Assembly (NCBI GenBank): GCA_028285145.1
Contig: JANQQC010000015.1
Span: forward strand, 1-64,000
From: Hyphomonadaceae bacterium
Lineage (GTDB): Bacteria; Pseudomonadota; Alphaproteobacteria; Caulobacterales; Hyphomonadaceae
Reading direction: 5' to 3'
Length of the DNA: 64,000 nt
Shown here: positions 49,578 to 57,979 of the stretch, piece after piece
How the letters are laid out: every line of letters starts with the position of its first letter
Numbering within the stretch: the first letter of the stretch is position 1
The notes under the pieces: generated by a model
Seen by the model: the letters and a program-made list of their open reading frames with translations, nothing else
The model's database searches: none
Told to the model about the DNA's origin: nothing
Program-made: the position numbers and the translations under genes

Positions 49578-52073
49578 ATGGCTGACACACTGCCTCTCGA
49601 TTTTGCGCTGCCGCAGCGGTTCGACGACTGGTTCGGCGGGCGAGGCTGGCGGCCGCGCGCGCATCAGCTGGAGCTGACGGAGACCGCGCTCGCGGGGGAG
49701 AGCGCCTTGTTGATTGCTCCGACCGGGGGCGGCAAGACGCTGGCCGGGTTTCTGGCGAGCCTGATCGAGTTGGCAGACCGACCGATCAGCAATTCCGGGC
49801 GGCCCTCCGTCCATACGCTGTACATATCTCCCCTCAAGGCGTTGGCCGTAGACGTCGCGCGCAACCTTGAGGACCCGGTCTCCGAGATGGGCCTCGGCAT
49901 TCGTATCGAGACCCGGACGGGCGACACGCCCGCGCACAGGCGACAGCGTCAGCGCGCTAACCCGCCAGACATCCTGCTGACGACGCCAGAACAGTTGGCG
50001 CTGTTCATCGCGTCCGATCACGCCGCAGAGTTCTTCTCCGATCTGAAATGCGTGATCATTGATGAGATCCACGCCGTCGCTCCGCAAAAGCGCGGTGATC
50101 TGCTTTCGTTGGGGCTGGCTTCGCTCGCCGCATGGGCTCCGGCCTGCCGGTTCATTGGATTGTCTGCAACCGTGAAAGAGCCGGAAGCCCTTGCGCGCTG
50201 GCTCGCCCCCGACGCCCGGATCATCCACGCGGCCGGCGGCATGGATGCCGACGTCAACATCCTTGTCTCCCGTGAGCGTATTCCCTGGTCGGGGCATTCC
50301 GGTCGGTTCGCTGTGCCGGAGGTTTATGAGGCGATCAAGGCGGCGAAGATGGCGCTTGTCTTCGTCAACACCCGCAGTCAGGCGGAGATGATGTTTCAGG
50401 AGCTGTGGCGGGCGAATGAGGACGCGCTGCCCATAGCGCTGCACCATGGGTCACTCGCCAAGGAGCAGCGACGGAAGGTCGAGGCGGCGATGGCGCGTGG
50501 CGAGCTCAAGGCTGTCGTTTGCACGTCTACGCTCGATCTCGGGATCGACTGGGGCGATGTGGATCTCGTGATCCAGATGGGCGCACCAAAAGGCGCGGCC
50601 CGTCTCGTTCAGCGGATCGGCCGGGCCAATCACAGGATGGATGAAGCAAGCCAGGCCATGCTTGTCCCGACCAACCGGTTTGAAGTGCTGGAATGCCGGG
50701 CGGCGGAAGCGGCTGTGAAAGCCGGCGAGATGGATGGTGAAGGCATTCGGCCGGGCGCGATTGATGTGCTCGCCCAGCATGTGATGGGCCGCGCCTGCGG
50801 CGATGGGTTTCGCCTTGATGATCTGTATGAGGAAGTTCGGCGCGCTGCCCCCTATGCCGATCTCGACTGGGAGACGTGGGAGCGCGTCGTCGATTTCGTC
50901 GCGACAGGCGGTTACGCGCTGAAGACCTATGACCGCTTCCACCGTGTTGTCCGGCGACCGGACGGGCAGTGGGTGGCACGCACCGCCCGAGATGCGCAGC
51001 AGCACCGGATGAATGTCGGCGCGATCGTCGAGGCCAACAAGCTCACCGTCCGCAAGGCGCAGTTCCTGAAGAAGAAAACAGGGAAGGCCGGGTCTGGCGG
51101 CGAGACGCAGGCGATCCGTGCCGGGCGCAAGCTCGGGGAGATTGAGGAGTATTTCCTGCAGACACTGACGCCCGGCGACACGTTTCTATTCGCAGGAGAG
51201 ATCCTTCGCCTTGTTACGGTGCAGGAGAATGACGCGCTGGTCGTCTCGGCCAAGTCCGACAAGCCGGCGATTCCCTACTATGCTGGGGGAAAGTTCCCGC
51301 TCTCGACCTTTCTGGCCGACCGTGTTCGTCACATGATCCATGACCCAGCTCAGTGGAAGCACCTGCCGGCGCAGGTCCGAGAGTGGTTTGAAATCCAGAA
51401 AGCCAAGTCTTCCATTCCGCCACCGGATCATCTGCTGATAGAAACCTTCCCGCGTGCAGATCGGCACTATCTCGTCTGCTACCCGTTCGAAGGGCGGCTG
51501 GCGCACCAAACGCTGGGCATGCTGTTGACGCGGCGGCTGGAACGGGCCGGGCGCAAGCCGCTTGGCTTTGTGGCGTCGGAGTATGCGCTGGCGGTGTGGA
51601 GCATGGAGGCGATGGGCAATCTCGACATGGCCGAACTCTTCGCACCGGACATGCTTGGCGATGATCTCGATGCGTGGCTCAATGAGAGCATTCTGATGAA
51701 ACGCACCTTCCGGAATTGCGCGCTTGTTTCGGGCCTGATCGCTCGAAGGTTTCCGGGGCAGGAAAAGACCGGGCGGCAGGTCACTTTCTCAACCGACCTT
51801 ATCTACGACGTCCTGCGCAGCCACGAGCCCGACCATCTTCTTCTTCAGGCGGCTCAGGCCGATGCCGCCACTGGCCTGCTCGACATCCGCCGGCTGTCGG
51901 ATGCGCTGGTCCGCGCCGAGGGCAAGATCGATCATAACGACCTACCCAAGATCTCGCCTTTCGCGGTTCCGGTCATGCTGGAGATCGGCAAGGAGAGTGT
52001 GGCCGGAGCAAGCGCGAATGAAGCGATCCTCGCCGAAGCCGAGGACAGTCTCATACAGGATGCGATGGCCTAG
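49578..52073 (+). CDS. Ligase-associated DNA damage response DEXH helicase (Lhr-like)
   Basis: 831 residues. Superfamily 2 helicase: Walker A APTGGGKT near 50-57, DEIH box in VIIDEIHAV near 158, SATV near 203, CTSTLDLGIDWGDVDLVIQ near 320 and the Q..GR.NHR motif VI. The C-terminal Lhr-type region follows. Homologues sit in a conserved set with an ATP-dependent DNA ligase, an exonuclease and PdeM. Here PdeM is 820 bases downstream but no ligase is in the window. ATG 49578 chosen. Stop overlaps that of the convergent kinase gene (CTAG). Confidence 0.92.
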   Translation: MADTLPLDFALPQRFDDWFGGRGWRPRAHQLELTETALAGESALLIAPTGGGKTLAGFLASLIELADRPISNSGRPSVHTLYISPLKALAVDVARNLEDPVSEMGLGIRIETRTGDTPAHRRQRQRANPPDILLTTPEQLALFIASDHAAEFFSDLKCVIIDEIHAVAPQKRGDLLSLGLASLAAWAPACRFIGLSATVKEPEALARWLAPDARIIHAAGGMDADVNILVSRERIPWSGHSGRFAVPEVYEAIKAAKMALVFVNTRSQAEMMFQELWRANEDALPIALHHGSLAKEQRRKVEAAMARGELKAVVCTSTLDLGIDWGDVDLVIQMGAPKGAARLVQRIGRANHRMDEASQAMLVPTNRFEVLECRAAEAAVKAGEMDGEGIRPGAIDVLAQHVMGRACGDGFRLDDLYEEVRRAAPYADLDWETWERVVDFVATGGYALKTYDRFHRVVRRPDGQWVARTARDAQQHRMNVGAIVEANKLTVRKAQFLKKKTGKAGSGGETQAIRAGRKLGEIEEYFLQTLTPGDTFLFAGEILRLVTVQENDALVVSAKSDKPAIPYYAGGKFPLSTFLADRVRHMIHDPAQWKHLPAQVREWFEIQKAKSSIPPPDHLLIETFPRADRHYLVCYPFEGRLAHQTLGMLLTRRLERAGRKPLGFVASEYALAVWSMEAMGNLDMAELFAPDMLGDDLDAWLNESILMKRTFRNCALVSGLIARRFPGQEKTGRQVTFSTDLIYDVLRSHEPDHLLLQAAQADAATGLLDIRRLSDALVRAEGKIDHNDLPKISPFAVPVMLEIGKESVAGASANEAILAEAEDSLIQDAMA

Positions 52074-52807
52074 CTGAGCCGGTCTTCAGCGATCTGCACC
52101 GTGTGGTCCTCATCTTTCGATACGACGATATGCGCGGTCTCGCGCAGCGGCAGGATGTGGTCTGTCAGGTTCGGCAGATTGATGCCGCTCCAGACCGATC
52201 TGGCGAACACCACCAACTCGTCTTCGGACATATGCAGGAACTGCGCGTAGAATGAGCTTGGATCATCCTTGGCCGCGACCCAGAACCGCTTGAAGCGTTC
52301 CAGGAACCAGCTCTCGATATGATCAATCTCGGCGTCAAGGAAGATCAGGACGTCCGGCTTTCCCGGCTCGGCTTGTGGGGCAGGCGGCGTGAAGCCGAGC
52401 CCCTCCAGAAGGAGCAGGTCCGGGCGTTCAATGCGGCGCGTCAGGGCCGTATCGATATCGTAGGTGATGTGGCTATGCGCCGGGAAATCAGCGGCCCCGT
52501 CGCGCAGGTCCTTGATGGCGCTCGCCATGGCGTCCCGATCATAGGTCTCGGGGAAACCCTTGCGCATCATCAGTTCGCGCTCGCTCAGCACGGCGTTCGG
52601 AAACAGGAAGCCGTCAGTAGAGACCGTTTCCACGCTGTGATGATCGTCCAGCGCATCCGCCAGTTGCCCGGCCAGTGTTGTCTTGCCCGAGGCGACCGAG
52701 CCTGTGAGCCCGACGATCAGCGTGTCGCGGTCAGCACGTAGTTCTGCAAGCCGGGAGGCGATGTCTACAACGCCCGGTGCGCTTGAAGGAGGGAGGCTGC
52801 CAGTCAT
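52070..52807 (-). CDS. Type I pantothenate kinase-like P-loop kinase
   Basis: 245 residues. P-loop GLTGSVASGKTTLA near 33-46, STDGFLFPNAVL and RKGFPETYDRDAM near 65-92, LLLEGLGF near 134, and QFLHMSEDE, all features of CoaA (bacterial PanK I) and of related uridine/phosphoribulokinase fold kinases. About 70 residues shorter than E. coli CoaA. Phosphorylation of pantothenate in CoA synthesis is the likely reaction. It lies opposite to, and between, the helicase and PdeM genes. Confidence 0.83.
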   Translation of the reverse strand: MTGSLPPSSAPGVVDIASRLAELRADRDTLIVGLTGSVASGKTTLAGQLADALDDHHSVETVSTDGFLFPNAVLSERELMMRKGFPETYDRDAMASAIKDLRDGAADFPAHSHITYDIDTALTRRIERPDLLLLEGLGFTPPAPQAEPGKPDVLIFLDAEIDHIESWFLERFKRFWVAAKDDPSSFYAQFLHMSEDELVVFARSVWSGINLPNLTDHILPLRETAHIVVSKDEDHTVQIAEDRLS

Positions 52808-52895
52808 GTCTCCTGCTTAGCCGAACTCTTCCCGCCGCACCAAACGCAGGCCGCCGCATTGACGCGACTCGCGCCCGGCACCACTCTCCGCTGCG

Positions 52896-53621
52896 ATGAC
52901 CGCGACCGCGCTACGCCCCTCAGAAGAGACGCTGATCCATCTTGCCGGAGAGTGGCTGACCCCGCTTTGCGAGGGCGGGCTCTGGTGGGCTGATCAACGC
53001 ATGCTGGTGGTCTCTGATCTGCACCTTGAAAAGGGCTCGTCCTATGCAAAGCGCGGCCAGCTATTGCCGCCCTACGATACCGCTTCGACGCTTCGCATTG
53101 TCGAGCGCCTTTGCGAGACGCTTCAGCCTGAAACCGTCATTTCGCTGGGTGACAGCTTCCATGACCGCTCCGCCGAGCTTCGCATGAGCCCGGCCGATGC
53201 AGACCGCATTCGCGCGCTGACCGGTCAGCACAGCTGGATCTGGGTGGAGGGCAATCACGACCCAGACCCGCCCGCTGATCTTGGCGGCACGCCTGCAAAG
53301 GTCTGGCGCGTCGGACCGCTTGTTTTCCGTCATGAGCCGACCGGCGAGGCCGGAGAGATCGCCGGCCACCTTCATCCCGCTGCAAAGGTGGCGGGCAGGG
53401 GGCGCAGTGTTCGCCGCAGGTGTTTCGCAACGGACGGCACGCGCCTGATCATGCCGGCGCTCGGGGCGTTTACGGGCGGTCTGAATGTTCGCGACGAAGC
53501 ATTCGACGCAGTGTTTCCTGAGGGGTTGGCGGCTTTTGTTCTTGGCGAAAGCCGCGTGCGGCCCGTCGCCAAGTCGTCGCTTTTAAGGGATGGGCCGCAG
53601 CGTCCGGGTTGGCGGCTCTAG
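52896..53621 (+). CDS. pdeM: Ligase-associated DNA damage response endonuclease PdeM
   Basis: 241 residues, calcineurin-like metallophosphoesterase. Metal motifs: SDLHLEKG (DxH) near 49, LGDSFHD near 87, EGNHD near 115 and GHLHPAAK near 153. The family is the nuclease partner of the ligase-associated helicase. Divergent from the kinase gene; its stop overlaps that of podJ in CTAG. Confidence 0.9.
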   Translation: MTATALRPSEETLIHLAGEWLTPLCEGGLWWADQRMLVVSDLHLEKGSSYAKRGQLLPPYDTASTLRIVERLCETLQPETVISLGDSFHDRSAELRMSPADADRIRALTGQHSWIWVEGNHDPDPPADLGGTPAKVWRVGPLVFRHEPTGEAGEIAGHLHPAAKVAGRGRSVRRRCFATDGTRLIMPALGAFTGGLNVRDEAFDAVFPEGLAAFVLGESRVRPVAKSSLLRDGPQRPGWRL

Positions 53622-56600
53622 AGCTGGCCGCTTGCCGTTGTCGTATTGATCCGGGCGTTCAGCGCGCCAATCGTTGCTTCATCAATCTGCCCATTCGCCG
53701 TGATCTGGGCGTCGCGCTGGAAGGCGCGAATGGCCTGAGCCGTCGCCGGTCCGATAGAGCCATCCGGAGCGCCGGGCGCATATCCAAAACGGTCGAGGGC
53801 AACCTGCGCGGCGCGGATGTGAGACAGGAGCGGTGTCTTCCAGGCATCCTCGGCAAAGACACCATTGGCATCGTTTGAGCCGGCTGCTGGTGCCCAGGCC
53901 TCGGCGGTGCGTGCCGCTTCGGCGGCAACTTCCGGCGAGACGCGTGTGCGCAGGGTCTGGACCTTGGCGGGTGCGCCAGTGTCGCCTTCGCGGGCAGCAA
54001 TCTCGAACCAGGTCAGCGCTTCTCCGAGGTCAGGTGAAATGCCGAGGCCCTGCTCGTAGAGGACGCCCAGATTGTACTGGCTGTCGACAACGCCGTACTC
54101 GGATGCCTTCCGGAACCATTCGACGGCACCGGCATAAGACTGCGCGCCGCCTTCGCCCTCGGCAAAGAAGACCGCGAGGTCATGCATCGCCTTGATATTA
54201 CCATTGCGGGCGGAGCGCTGGGTCCACTCGCGGGCTGCGACCAGATCGCGTGGTACGCCAAGGCCGCGCTCATGAAGCTTGGCGAGGCGATACTGCGCGG
54301 CCGGCTGGCCCTGATCGGCAGAGCGGCGGATCAGGCTGGCCGCGGTGACGTAGTCGCTGGTTTCGAGGCGTTCCATGCCGAGCGTGTACTGGGCAATCGC
54401 GTTACCTGCTTCGGCAGACTCTTCCAGAGTTGGCAGGCTCGGAATGGGCTCAAGCGCGGCCTGAACGGCGGCCACTGAAACGCTTTCCGTCGTCTCTGGA
54501 GCGAGCAGTGGCGCGATGGCCTCTGCCTCCGGCTGTGCGACTGACGCCTCTGCCGGTGCTTCCGGTTCGCTGGCGGAGGGTGTTTCATCCGGGGCGGCTG
54601 CCGTTGCTGTTTCCGTCAGCGCGGCAAGGGAGGATGCCGGTTCGGGGGCCGATGTCTGAACGGCCGGTGTCGTGGTCTGCTTGCCGCGCAGGTAGAGGTA
54701 TCCGCTTGCGCCAGCGGCAGCGACAACGACCGCCGAAGCAGCGGCGTATAGCGGGGCCCGGCTCGATCCGCTTGAGGCCATGGCGTTGGCGTGCTTGGCG
54801 CTTGGCGCAGCGTTCCGGCGTCGTCTGGCCGTTGGTTGCGGGGCATCGCCTGCAGCCGCCTGCGCAGCGCGACGCGCCCGGCCCAGATAGTCCTCCGACA
54901 TGTCTTCAGCCGGTTCAGCCGGTGGTGCGGTGGCTTCCGCTTCCTCGGCCTCGAAAGCGCTTTTGGGGGTGTCAGAGAAGAAGCTGTCCTCGAACGAGTC
55001 TTCGGTCTGTGTTTCAGCCTCAGCCGTCACGGGCGACATGTCATCGGCGTCGAAGATGTCGCTTTCACGAGTCTCGTCTGCGCCATCATCCCAGTCTTCC
55101 AACGCGGCCAGTGGATCAGGCTCGGATGGGACTTCGGGCTCGGCGAATGGATCGGCGTTCAGATCAGGCTCTGGCAAGTCGGTGACAAACTCGGATGAGC
55201 CGTCGCCACCCGGTTCAGCGGCATCTTCAAATAGCGGATCGATCAATCCGCCGAGATCATCAAAGGGATCGCCAGTCGGGGACGGGGTGTCTGGGGCTGG
55301 CGGTTCATCCCAGCTGTCGAAGCCCGCCTTGAAATCGGTGTCATCGAACTCGGTGTCCTGCTGTGCTTCAAGTGGTGCTGGCTCCTCGACCGGGTCTGCC
55401 GGATGAGACAGATCGATTTCTTCTGCGAAGTCATCGTCCAGTTCGGGAGCGGCGGATGCCACCGAGGCTTCGACGTCCTGAAGGAAAGACTGTTCCATGG
55501 GTTCGGGGGTCTCAGCGAAGATTTCCTCGACCTGAGGCGGAACCTCGGGAGCTTCATAATCACTTGAGTATTCGGCAGGAGCCGCGGCAGCTGGCCGTTC
55601 ATCGAAGTTTTCAAGGGACTCAAGGCGGTTGGCCAGAGCGGTAATCGCGCGCTGAACAGGGGACATGTTGGCCGCGGCCTGATCCTGCATGCTTTCGAGG
55701 CGTTCGGAGACATTTGCCAATGCGTCCGACAGGCGCGCTTCGTGCCGTTTGGAAGAGGCATCAAGCGTTTCAGCAAGGGTTCGGCTGAGTTCTTCCTGAC
55801 GGGCCTGAAGCCGGTTCGCGACGTTGGCGACCTGCTCGCCAACCTGCTCGATCGCATCAGCGCTGCGCTGCTCGCTAACGGCAACGCGCTCATTCAGACC
55901 ATCAACGACGCTGCCGATTTCTTCGCTGACGCGGCTGATAGCATCGGCCTCGCGCGTTTCCATTTCCGCCAGCCGGTTCTCAACCGTTTCCGACAGGCGC
56001 TCAAACTCATGCCGAACCGCTTCGGCCGAAGCGCCACCACCACTCAGGATGGCGTCGGCTTGCTTGGCTTCCGTGGCCGCGAGACGCTCCTCGACATCGG
56101 CAACGGTTGCTTCAATTTTCTGGATCGCTTCTGGCGCAGCCGAGGCGGCTGTCCGTTCGATCTCTTCAGCGAGTTCAGCTCGTGCGGAGGCGACAGAGGC
56201 GTGAACGTCCGCAGCGAGTCCCTCGAACCGGTCTTCGAACTGGCGGCGCAATTCCTCGGCAGCTTCCGGTGAGGCATGCTGAGCGACTGTCTCGATCCGC
56301 TTGTCGAGATTCTCGAAGGTGGCATCGAGGCTCTTCAGCGCGGAATCTGTGGTGGTCTCTGCGCGGTTCAGGCGTTCCTGGATGCGCGCGAGCGTGTGCT
56401 CCATGGACTCCAGCGCACCCGCGACATCACCGGTCACATCATCGAGCCGTTCATTGACAGAGTCGATCCGCGCGAGGCGTCCCGTGACGTCGCCTTCGAG
56501 GGCGGAGAAGCGGTCTGCGAACTTCTGCTTAAGGTCCTTGGTCTGCTGCGTGGCCTCCTCGACGGCCTCGTCGACGCGCTTGGCAGCACCGTTCAGGGTC

Positions 56601-57244
56601 GAATCAACCTTGACCTCCATGCCTTCCAGACGCTCGTTAATCTCTCCGAGCCCGGCTTCGACGCGCGCTTTGATGGCGGAGGTCTCGTCCTGCACCATCG
56701 CGTTTTCTTCGTGCACGTGGGAGGCGAGGTCGCCGAGCGCCTTTTCCAGCGTCTGCAGGGTTTCAAGATTCCGGCTTTGGGTATCGTCGGCTTCCAGCGT
56801 GCGGACCTTGTCCTGCAGGGTTTCATGCGTCGAGCTGATATCATCGAGAACGGAATCGACATGAGCTGCAAGTGCGGCGTTTGATTCTTCGTTGCGCTCA
56901 AGCCGGGCAAGCAGGCCGAGCACCGACTGGTCGATTCCCGTGATCGCCAGCGTGGACCTTGCTTCAGCCGCTTCAATGCGCCGGGTCAGCTGGTCCAGGG
57001 ATTGTGTCGCTGTGCGGCCGGTAAAGGCATCGCGCTGATAAGGCTGGGGTCCTGGATCGGGCGCGGCCGGAGCAGGTTCTGGAGCCGCTGCGAAGGGGGG
57101 CGGGGGCGCTGGCGTATCATCGTCCATCAGCAGGGTGTTCAGGTATTCGCCGAGCGTAATCCCTCGCTCCCGCGCCGCCTGACGAGCGGCGTTTCGCGCG
57201 CGCTGGTCAATTCCTTTGACGCTCCATGGGCCTGTCTGGCTCAT
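53618..57244 (-). CDS. podJ: PodJ-like polar organelle development protein
   Basis: 1208 residues. PodJ layout in order: N-terminal segment GPWSVKGIDQRARNAARQAARERGITLGEYLN, a long coiled coil to about 560, an acidic Pro/Asp/Glu-rich linker to about 810, one transmembrane helix near 835-855, then periplasmic Sel1-like repeats (about 960-1110, e.g. GNAIAQYTLGMERLETSDYVTAA) and a C-terminal peptidoglycan-binding domain 1. In Caulobacter PodJ organises one cell pole for pili and histidine kinases and is processed in the periplasm. CtrA and GANTC sites lie upstream. A GTG three bases earlier is also in frame. Confidence 0.9.
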   Translation of the reverse strand: MSQTGPWSVKGIDQRARNAARQAARERGITLGEYLNTLLMDDDTPAPPPPFAAAPEPAPAAPDPGPQPYQRDAFTGRTATQSLDQLTRRIEAAEARSTLAITGIDQSVLGLLARLERNEESNAALAAHVDSVLDDISSTHETLQDKVRTLEADDTQSRNLETLQTLEKALGDLASHVHEENAMVQDETSAIKARVEAGLGEINERLEGMEVKVDSTLNGAAKRVDEAVEEATQQTKDLKQKFADRFSALEGDVTGRLARIDSVNERLDDVTGDVAGALESMEHTLARIQERLNRAETTTDSALKSLDATFENLDKRIETVAQHASPEAAEELRRQFEDRFEGLAADVHASVASARAELAEEIERTAASAAPEAIQKIEATVADVEERLAATEAKQADAILSGGGASAEAVRHEFERLSETVENRLAEMETREADAISRVSEEIGSVVDGLNERVAVSEQRSADAIEQVGEQVANVANRLQARQEELSRTLAETLDASSKRHEARLSDALANVSERLESMQDQAAANMSPVQRAITALANRLESLENFDERPAAAAPAEYSSDYEAPEVPPQVEEIFAETPEPMEQSFLQDVEASVASAAPELDDDFAEEIDLSHPADPVEEPAPLEAQQDTEFDDTDFKAGFDSWDEPPAPDTPSPTGDPFDDLGGLIDPLFEDAAEPGGDGSSEFVTDLPEPDLNADPFAEPEVPSEPDPLAALEDWDDGADETRESDIFDADDMSPVTAEAETQTEDSFEDSFFSDTPKSAFEAEEAEATAPPAEPAEDMSEDYLGRARRAAQAAAGDAPQPTARRRRNAAPSAKHANAMASSGSSRAPLYAAASAVVVAAAGASGYLYLRGKQTTTPAVQTSAPEPASSLAALTETATAAAPDETPSASEPEAPAEASVAQPEAEAIAPLLAPETTESVSVAAVQAALEPIPSLPTLEESAEAGNAIAQYTLGMERLETSDYVTAASLIRRSADQGQPAAQYRLAKLHERGLGVPRDLVAAREWTQRSARNGNIKAMHDLAVFFAEGEGGAQSYAGAVEWFRKASEYGVVDSQYNLGVLYEQGLGISPDLGEALTWFEIAAREGDTGAPAKVQTLRTRVSPEVAAEAARTAEAWAPAAGSNDANGVFAEDAWKTPLLSHIRAAQVALDRFGYAPGAPDGSIGPATAQAIRAFQRDAQITANGQIDEATIGALNARINTTTASGQL

Positions 57245-57322
57245 CACTCAGCTCCGTCTACTCCCCGGCTCGCACAGGGCGTGCGAACGGAATCAATCAG
57301 ATTGGTGATGACAGCCCGCTTC

Positions 57323-57337
57323 TTAAGGCGACGTTAA
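57323..57337 (-). promoter_or_regulatory. CtrA-type box upstream of podJ
   Basis: TTAA-GGCGACG-TTAA, the complete CtrA consensus TTAA-N7-TTAA, 79 bases ahead of the podJ start. A GAATC (GANTC, CcrM methylation site) at 57290-57294 lies between box and start, as in promoters read by GcrA. The box is also 97 bases upstream of the divergent MerR gene. Confidence 0.7.
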
Positions 57338-57398
57338 AAGGTAAACCGATCGCCGCATTCTGGTAAGATTTACGATTGACGTAACGTCTGGCCTGACG

Positions 57399-57414
57399 TT
57401 GACGTTCGCGTAAA
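57399..57414. promoter_or_regulatory. LiuR-like operator ahead of the MerR gene
   Basis: TTGACGTTCGCGTAAA, two 6-base half-sites (TTGACG and CGTAAA) in inverted order with a 4-base spacer, 20 bases upstream of ATG 57434. Matches the site before the second acyl-CoA dehydrogenase and the general LiuR pattern, so autoregulation is likely. A related TTTACG-N5-CGTAAC lies at 57369-57385. Confidence 0.65.
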
Positions 57415-57433
57415 GCGGCGGCATAAAGTGTGT

Positions 57434-57913
57434 ATGCCAGATACAGCTTCCAGCCTGTCCGCTGCAGACTCAAGGACATACACCATCTCCGAACTCGCTC
57501 GTGAGTTCGGCGTCACGCCTCGGGCGCTCCGCTTTTATGAAGACAAGGATATGCTGCATCCCGCACGGGACGGCATGACACGTGTCTACTCCAACAGGGA
57601 CAGGGCCCGGGTGACGATTATCGTTCGCCTCAAACGGCTCGGCCTGCCGCTCGCGGATATTCGGGAAATTCTTGACCTTTATGCGCTCGACGATGGCGAG
57701 CGGGCCCAGATGCGGGCCACGCTTCAAAAGTTCCGCAAGCAGGTGGAAGAGTTTGAAAACCAGCGCAGCGACATCAACACGGCGCTCGAAGAACTGCGTA
57801 AAGGCATTGCATGGTTGGAGGGAAATCTGGAACGGATTGGGCCAGCCGGCGAAGATATCGAGAGCCTGGCCGCCTATGAAGCCGTTGCCCGTCGTCAGCT
57901 GGACGACGCTTAG
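57434..57913 (+). CDS. MerR-family regulator, LiuR-like
   Basis: 159 residues from ATG 57434 (GTG 57428 also possible). Winged-helix MerR domain: YTISELAREFGVTPRALRFYEDKDMLHPARDGMTRVYSNRDRARV near 16-60, then ILDLYALDDGERAQMRATLQKFRKQVEEFENQ dimer helix. It heads a run of acyl-CoA catabolism genes, the usual setting of LiuR, which controls leucine/isovalerate and fatty-acid degradation. No Cys-based metal site. The acyl-CoA dehydrogenase follows after 66 bases. Confidence 0.85.
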   Translation: MPDTASSLSAADSRTYTISELAREFGVTPRALRFYEDKDMLHPARDGMTRVYSNRDRARVTIIVRLKRLGLPLADIREILDLYALDDGERAQMRATLQKFRKQVEEFENQRSDINTALEELRKGIAWLEGNLERIGPAGEDIESLAAYEAVARRQLDDA

Positions 57914-57979
57914 GCTGCGCTTTCTAGAGGCTGCGCTTAGACCTGCCGTCAGTTAAAACACTTAGACGAGGACGCATTT

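Noticed and set aside
57369..57385. Second LiuR-like site TTTACG-N5-CGTAAC
   Set aside because: Half-site spacing is five rather than four as in the two better sites; kept only as a note.
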